The notes beneath the pieces were generated by a model that worked only from the letters and a program-made list of their open reading frames with translations, did no database searches and had not been told where the DNA came from. A stretch of 7,504 nt of DNA from assembly GCA_016282815.1 (NCBI GenBank), contig JAEELU010000038.1:1-7504 (forward strand), read 5' to 3'. The position numbers were made by a program, and so were the translations under genes. This DNA is from Acholeplasmatales bacterium (lineage in GTDB: Bacteria; Bacillota_I; Bacilli_A; Acholeplasmatales; Anaeroplasmataceae). Position 1 is the first letter of the stretch. Every line of letters starts with the position of its first letter. This document shows positions 1 to 6,900 of this stretch, in pieces.

Positions 1-392
1 CCTTTAGCCTCTACAGAATCACCTACATTAACACTATATGGTTCTGGATAAGAAACCTCTAGTGCATATTTTCCACTTTGAATAAACATAGTTTCTGAAT
101 AATCATCGACTCTTTTAACATAAGTAACCTTACCATTGATACTAACAGTCTTTCTTTCTAGAGAATCTAAGGTTTTTGCCTTACGTGCAGCGTGTAGCTG
201 CTCAAGAGTGTAAGCTTCAAATGTTGGAACAACCTCTGTTGTAGAAGTTTCCTCAGGTTCCACAACACTTGTTTGAGTTGGATTTTGAGGATCAGGGGCC
301 TTTGATGTGCCCCCTTCTCCTGTACTACATCCAGCTAATGCTGTAATTCCAGCTAATGCAAATAATCCAATAATACTTCTTTTTAATTTCAC
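1..392 (-). CDS. Lipoprotein with OB-fold-like domain (5' part; runs off the left edge)
   Basis: The frame gives 130 complete codons from a GTG at 392-390 and has no stop before the window edge. I chose this start because an AGGAGA site lies 8 bases upstream and because it gives a compact lipoprotein signal: basic KLKR, a short hydrophobic stretch, then the lipobox LAGC with the acylated Cys at residue 22. Residues 23-57 are a Thr/Pro/Glu/Gln-rich spacer, as expected for a lipoprotein tethered outside the membrane. From about residue 79 the pattern 'VSINGKVTYV ... TMFIQSGKYALEV ... VNVGDSVEAKG' matches the OB-fold found as an accessory domain in extracellular nucleases and similar lipoproteins (YhcR type). 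What follows the OB-fold lies outside the window, so catalytic activity cannot be judged. It is the last visible gene of the operon, 18 bases after the giant surface protein. Lipoprotein call: high confidence. OB-fold: moderate, by pattern only. Confidence 0.85.
   Translation of the reverse strand, partial: MKLKRSIIGLFALAGITALAGCSTGEGGTSKAPDPQNPTQTSVVEPEETSTTEVVPTFEAYTLEQLHAARKAKTLDSLERKTVSINGKVTYVKRVDDYSETMFIQSGKYALEVSYPEPYSVNVGDSVEAK
330..359 (-). repeat. 12-bp direct repeat, 18-bp period, in the lipoprotein signal sequence
   Basis: Two exact copies of a 12-bp word (minus-strand GCATTAGCTGGA) lie at 348-359 and 330-341, separated by 6 bp. They encode the two ALAG segments of the signal peptide hydrophobic core and lipobox. 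The period is a multiple of three, so gain or loss of a unit would change the core length by six residues without a frameshift. It may simply reflect codon choice for a repetitive hydrophobic peptide. Confidence 0.8.
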
Positions 393-400
393 TTTTCTAG

Positions 401-406
401 TCTCCT
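401..406 (-). promoter_or_regulatory. Ribosome binding site of the lipoprotein gene
   Basis: The minus strand reads AGGAGA, with 8 bases before the GTG at 392-390. It lies in the 18-base gap after the TAA (413-411) of the giant gene, behind a run of seven A. The strong match supports the GTG start, and the short gap suggests translational coupling or reinitiation with the upstream gene. Confidence 0.85.
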
Positions 407-410
407 TTTT

Positions 411-974
411 TTAATCTGCCCAAGTTCTAATAACGCCATTATCATTATACCAATACATATCACTTGGAAGTCCTGATATTAGTGGCTTTGTTTCACTATA
501 ACATCTAATTCTATAGTATTCATTATCAAATATTATTGAATTACTATTCTTATCAGTTATCTTATTAAGTTCTTCTAAATCGCCTCTAAAATAGATATCT
601 ACTATATATTTTGAGTGATTAGTATAAGGAAGTAATAATAAATCTACATCTCTAAAATTAGATAATACAATTCTCTTTAGCTTAGGCGCGTTTGTAGCTA
701 TAACAGCAAGATATAATTTATCAGGCAAAATTAACTCTTCAACATAAGTTAAATAATCATCAAGTAAATCATTGATAGATCCGATTCCACTACCAAATAA
801 TATAGTCTTAAAATACCTATTATTAGAAGTATCATAATAATTACATGCTGAAGATAATGCTGTTCTATCAACAGAATTTATATTCTCAATTCCACCATTA
901 ATTCTTATCTTATCTGGTATTATTAATATATCTTTATTTTTATTATCTCTAATGCCACCAAAATCACCACTTCC
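411..974 (-). other. Divergent BspA-type LRR_5 C-terminal region
   Basis: Residues about 2085-2271 show the style of BspA leucine-rich repeats. Examples are 'VEELILPDKLYLAVIATNAPKLKRIVLSNF' in pattern, then 'IYFRGDLEELNKI'. The terminal block 'IRCYSETKP ... YWYNDNGVIRTW' matches the characteristic final cap of LRR_5 proteins (CYSE-x-x-P, then a W-Y/H, then a closing W). The internal repeats are few and poorly conserved. LRR_5 regions are linked to adhesion to host or microbial surfaces. The protein ends two residues after the last Trp, with no anchor. Confidence 0.65.
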
Positions 975-3900
975 ATTTATAGTAAGAGTCATAGTTCCAT
1001 TTCTTCTAAGTGGAGCAGTGCTTCCATCATATAGCTTCTTTTCACCAACTAGTTGTACCTCAATATATAAATCTAGGTGTGGCCACTGACGTATCACAGA
1101 ATTAATCTCATCACCAATATGATAATATGTTATATACTTCTCATCATCAGAAATAATTCCATTATTGTTATAATCTATTCCTTCCATTCCATTACTATCT
1201 ACAATAGATAGATAACTAGAAATAGAATAATAATCCTTACTAATACCCATTTGACTTAAATCACTTGCAAAGTATAAACCAGTACCACCAGTATAACGAT
1301 CAGTAAACAATTCATATCCATTATATGAATAATGAATATACATCTTTCTTAATTCAGAATCATTATCAAACGCTACAGAAGCAATTGCATTTCTGTTTTC
1401 CTTTGGTAAATCAGCTGAATAGATTACCATACTACTATCAACTGTGTAAGTTTTACTTGATATTTGAGGAATAGTTATAGAATATAATCTTCTATAATCT
1501 GAATCTGACTTTATCTCATAAATATCATTTGGTAATACTATATCATATCCATAATAATAAGGAAGTGTAACAGGATTATCCTTAGCTAAAGTATTAGTTC
1601 CCTTTAATACTGCTACATTATCACTTGTTTCATATGTGATAGATATCTTATTTGGAGCCCAAAGTGCATATAATGTTACAAATCCATTCTCATCAATAAA
1701 CTCTTCTAAGTCCTCAACAAGTCCAGCTGTAATGAAATTATTTATATTTCTTGTTGTTGTAGGCTTTGGAGTAGCTGATGCTTGAAGCATAGCTTCATTA
1801 GCAAATACAAAATCTGAATTTGTTACTGTCTTATATTCAATATCATAATATTTGTAATCGAATGCAGAAATAATAGTATTGTAATTCTTTTCAACTAAAT
1901 ATGCCCATGTTTTGGCAAATGCTTTGTCTATAGTCCAGCCTTTAAATGTATAGCCATCTCTTGTAAATCCAATTGAATCTATACCAATTAGCTGTAGATT
2001 TGACTTTGAATTTCTAGCATCATCCTCGAAATACAAATTCTTACCACTGTTTAATTTGCCACCATTACCAGCATAAATAATATTATATGATATCAAATTC
2101 CATTTAGCATATAATGTAACACTATCGTTAATTGTATATTTTGTAGCATCTACCTTAAATACAATATCTTCTGTCTTACCATTTCTCTTTAGCATCCAAC
2201 CAGTTAAATTGTAGCCTGGTAATTCTGTAGTATCAGGTAAATAATTATCAATTTTTATTTCCTTCCATATAGCATATAGTGTAATTGTACCAATTTGAGA
2301 ATTAGCAAAATTAGTTAAATCATATACAGAATTAATATTAGTTATAACATTTCCATTTTTAGATGTTGACCAACCTAAAAATACCTGCTTATAAGTATTT
2401 TCCTTATTAAGCTTATAAATTTCTTCAAGGTTAAGAGAATCATCATATACATTAACATCAAATTTTACAGTTGCTTCTTTAGTAATATATGAATTACCAT
2501 ATTTATCATTAATGCTAAAATTCATATTATCACTATTTGTATAAATTGTAATACTTGGTTTTTGACCAATACCACCATTGTTATCAAAGATAATCTTATT
2601 TGGAGTCCAATGTGCATATAATGTTTGAACATATTGGTCACTATTATATCTAACAGTTGAAACTGCAGTAATTTTTTCACCTGTACCATCAATATTAGTA
2701 TACCATCCATCAAAACGGTATCCGGTCTTTGTGACTTGTGGTAATTCTCCATATGTTCCTAATCCATAATTATAATCAACAAGATATGGAACAATAGTTC
2801 CTGATCCATCATTATAATTTAAATTAACAATAAACTTTTGACTAATTACCTGTGATTCATAACCACCAACATCAAATCTTAGCATTCTTACAACATCATC
2901 AGTATCAATTACGTTATCAAGATTTACATCTGCATAACCTATTGATAAATTTGGATTTAATGCTAATATTTCCTTTATGTAATTTGCCTTTTCTGTTTCG
3001 TCTAATACGATATATTTTGAAACAATTAATACATCAAGCATATCTAATAATCCATCACCATTTACATCACCAGGTAGGTGATCAACGATATTGATATAGC
3101 CTTCATAAGATAAGAATTCAAGCTTATTACCATTCTTATCAGTAAATCTATCAGAATTACCTTTATTTACAACATCTATTTTATATCTACTATTAGCTGA
3201 AGCATTAGCTGGTGTTTCAAACACTAGCTTTAAAATTGTTCCATCAGTTGATATATCAGTTGCTGCTTGAGCAAGAACTACATTTATATGATCAGAATAT
3301 ACCTTAAATCTACTAATATTAGCATCATTTAAAATGTTACCAAGCCTATATGAAACAAGTGTAAGACTTGGATCATAAATGATAGAGAAGTTAGCTGATG
3401 TAATACCAACACTTGCATGCAAATCAACATATACAACTACCTGATGAGAACCAGCAAGTGAGTAGGCATCATCTACAACTACTCTTGGCATCTTTGATAT
3501 ATCTTCTCTTGAAATATTATCTTTAACAATTGTATGTCCACAAATCTCACACTTATAAACTAAGCCATTTACTATTCCCTCATTTTCAACAAGTGAATAT
3601 AAATGTGATTCTTCATGTCCACAAATACTACATGTATGACCATAATCATCATAATGTGAGCCACCCATATCATTTTCATTAATATAAGTATGAGGAAGCT
3701 GCTCAATTGTAGTACCCTTTTCAACGATATAATCAATATATACCTTTTCGTGAGTAATTGCATCAATGTAATAAGGAATCTTATCACCTGTATAGCCAAG
3801 TGTTGAGCATGTTGCCTCAACAACATTAATTAGTTCAGTTTGACATAATACATTAAAAGGTATCATATCAATAGTATGACAAATAGAACATTCTCTACTA

Positions 3901-6900
3901 GTATAACCATATAATCTAAAATAGATTTCATGGGTTACTTCATCAATAATCTTTTCATATCCATCAACTACTCTAGTCTTATTAATCCATGAGTGATTAG
4001 CACACTTTACTGTAACTTCGAATGATTCATCAGTAAAATTATCCACCTTAATTATTGCCTTCTGATCACCAAGTGTTGTTGTATCAATTGATATTAAAGC
4101 ACTACTTCCAACCGGAATAACCTTACCACTTGTTAATACTAAATTAATTTTATCAGTACCAAGTGTAGTATTTGCTTTAGCATCGACAATCTTATCTGAT
4201 TCATTAGTTGAATAATCAAAAGTAGTTATATTTGCACCTATTACCTCTACTCTAACAGGTGAATCTGGAAGAATAACATATGGTATAACATATCTAACAA
4301 CCTTTTTTATGGCTTCAATGTATACTAAAACCTCTGCTTCACGTCTTACAGCTTCAGTCTTGCTATCATTTGAAGAATCAAATCCTTTTACAGATAAAAC
4401 AGCCGCATTACATATTTGAACATTACCACTAGATTCATCCTTAACATTAAATTTCATTTCAAGAATATTGAATGATGAAGTTCCAGGATTAAATATCAAT
4501 GCTTTATCAATTTTATAAGTTGAGTCGATTTTACCACTTAATATAGCATTTATAGAATATGTTTTACCCTGTGGGAATTCAAAATCAGATGATCTTTTTA
4601 TATTTTCAGCTGATTCATTCGCTATATAATTACTAGATTTTTCAGAAATATTCTTATCTGATGAAGTTCCCCAAGACGAATCATTTATATGTTCAGTACT
4701 AACAAGAATTTGTGTTATTTCAGTAATACCAGAATATAAGTTATTTATATTTATCGTATTGCCTACAAATCCTGCAATGCCACCTGCATAAGCCTTAATA
4801 TACGGTCTACGTGAAGAAAATGCTTTATCACATCCAGAACCAGCATAAACTTTTATTCTAGTTTCACTATCAACTGAGACATAAGACAATGTCGCATTAC
4901 TACCATTATAACCTACGACACCACCACCATAGACATCATTTGAATTTGAGCCATCATCATTAGCACCATATTTTCTATATGAATTTCCATACAAATCAGA
5001 ATTTAATACCTTACAATAAGTAATAGAACCATAATTTTCAGCTGCAATTGTACCTACATAATTAATAATTGATTTATTAACATTATCACTATTTTCTTCT
5101 GATAATCGAATCGATTTAACAATACAGCTATCAACAATAATATTCGATATTGTACCATTATTGACACCAGCAATAATAGCCGCATCTAATTTTGTACTAT
5201 CATTGTCATTATTTTTTGTTACTTCTGCATTCTTAACGGTTAAATTAGTTATTGTGCCAGTAGATGAAATGTATCCAAAAATCGATGATTGATTACCACT
5301 ATTACCAATTTTAAAATTGCTAATTGTAAATCCATTACCATTAAATGTTCCTGCATAAGGACTAATATCATTAAACATTTGTTCAACAGTTTTTCCATCT
5401 AAATCAAGGTTAGTAATTAGTGAATAGCAAGTATGACGATCTAAAGATCTTATTGATAAAAATTGATTAACATTAGAGATAATATATGGATCATATGACT
5501 TACCACTACCTCCACTAAATGCTGTAGTCACTCCTACTCTAAATGGAATAGAGTATATATTATAGACTAATGGTACACTATTACCATTTGAATCTATTGT
5601 CATAACCGGATTACCAGATTTATCCAAAACATCATATTTTACATTTAGAACAAATGAATTATCAGTATCTACTACATAAGTAGTTTTATCTTCTTGTCCT
5701 TCATTTAGCTTATTGCCCTTTGAATCAACTAAATAATATTTAAAATTATTAATGTTATATCCAAATAGTTCTGCAAAAGATTGATTTATTTCAGAGAAAT
5801 GTAAAGTGTATCCTTTTTCTACATTTCCAAATGTTTCCTCTTTTGTTTTGTATGATAACCTTAAAGTATTATCATTTGCCTTATATAAATATGTCTTATC
5901 AAGCTTCAATACATATGCGATATCTTTAGAAATCTGATAATCTACATTATCGACCATTTCTTGAAGTCTTTTTTCTACTTTATCTAAATCATTAAATGTA
6001 ACATAATCATGTTGTCCTGAACCATAAACATATTTTAATTCATCTAAGTCAACTGTTTGAACATCTTCTATTTGCAAGAACATAGTGGCTCTTTGAACCT
6101 CAGTTAATGCTCTAACATAATTAACTGCAGTTAAGAATGTTGAGTAAACATCATTCATAAATTCACCAGCTTCAACTGCAGGCGATTTTGAAGATAAATA
6201 CTGCATATTAGAATTCAAGAAATCTGCATAATATTCGAAAATAGAACGATGTGATTCAGTTTGTATTATGTTATCATAGAACATTTCTAAATAAGAAGTT
6301 CTACCCGTTGATGTTGACATCAAAGAACTATATAAGTCATTTTGTAACTCAGTTATTCTCTTTTGATTTGGATTTACTTTTACAATCTGTGATGATAATT
6401 CAAGAGCATATCCATCAGTATAATTAGAGAATAAATACCTCTTTAATTGAGTATAGCTAAACGCACCATTACTTGTTGAGAAGAAATCATTAACTCTAGT
6501 CTTAGCCTCAAAGTTTTCAAAAGATTCCTTTAATGCAAGTAATATATTTTCAAATCCTTCATCCATTTTAGATGAAAGTTCAGCTATATCTTGTCTTGTT
6601 CTTGCAATATCATCTCTAACTAGATTAATTTGATCTTCAATAAAATTCATTAACCTTTTAGTATCTGATTGCTTACTTCCGTCAAATGCTTCAACAATAG
6701 CCACAAAGCTATCAAATAAAGCATCTGATATTTCACCAATACCAGGGAATTTACTAAATAAAGTAAGGGCAAGATTTGTAGTAGACTTCATTAAATTTAC
6801 AACATGTGGTCCATAATCTGTATTGCCACCGCCTTTTATAAATGCAGCAATGGTACTACCTATTGAGTTAATCATCTTTCCTATAGCTTTATTTCTTTCT

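Noticed and set aside
393..410. Possible terminator at the T-run (plus strand) after the giant gene
   Set aside because: On the coding strand it is an A-run, no hairpin precedes it, and it forms the spacer ahead of the AGGAGA ribosome binding site.
1656..2834. DNA-level tandem repeats or a recombination hotspot in the repeat region
   Set aside because: The repeats are visible only in protein motifs; the nucleotide sequences of the units are too different for recent duplication.
2852..3094. Plus-strand open frame rich in His, Leu and Gln
   Set aside because: It is antisense to the dockerin coding region; the His/Gln bias comes from repeated Asp/Asn codons read backwards. No protein family resemblance.
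3572..3826. Minus-strand overlapping frame with many Ile, Met and His
   Set aside because: It is an out-of-frame reading of the Cys-rich region of the giant gene; biased composition and no start signal.
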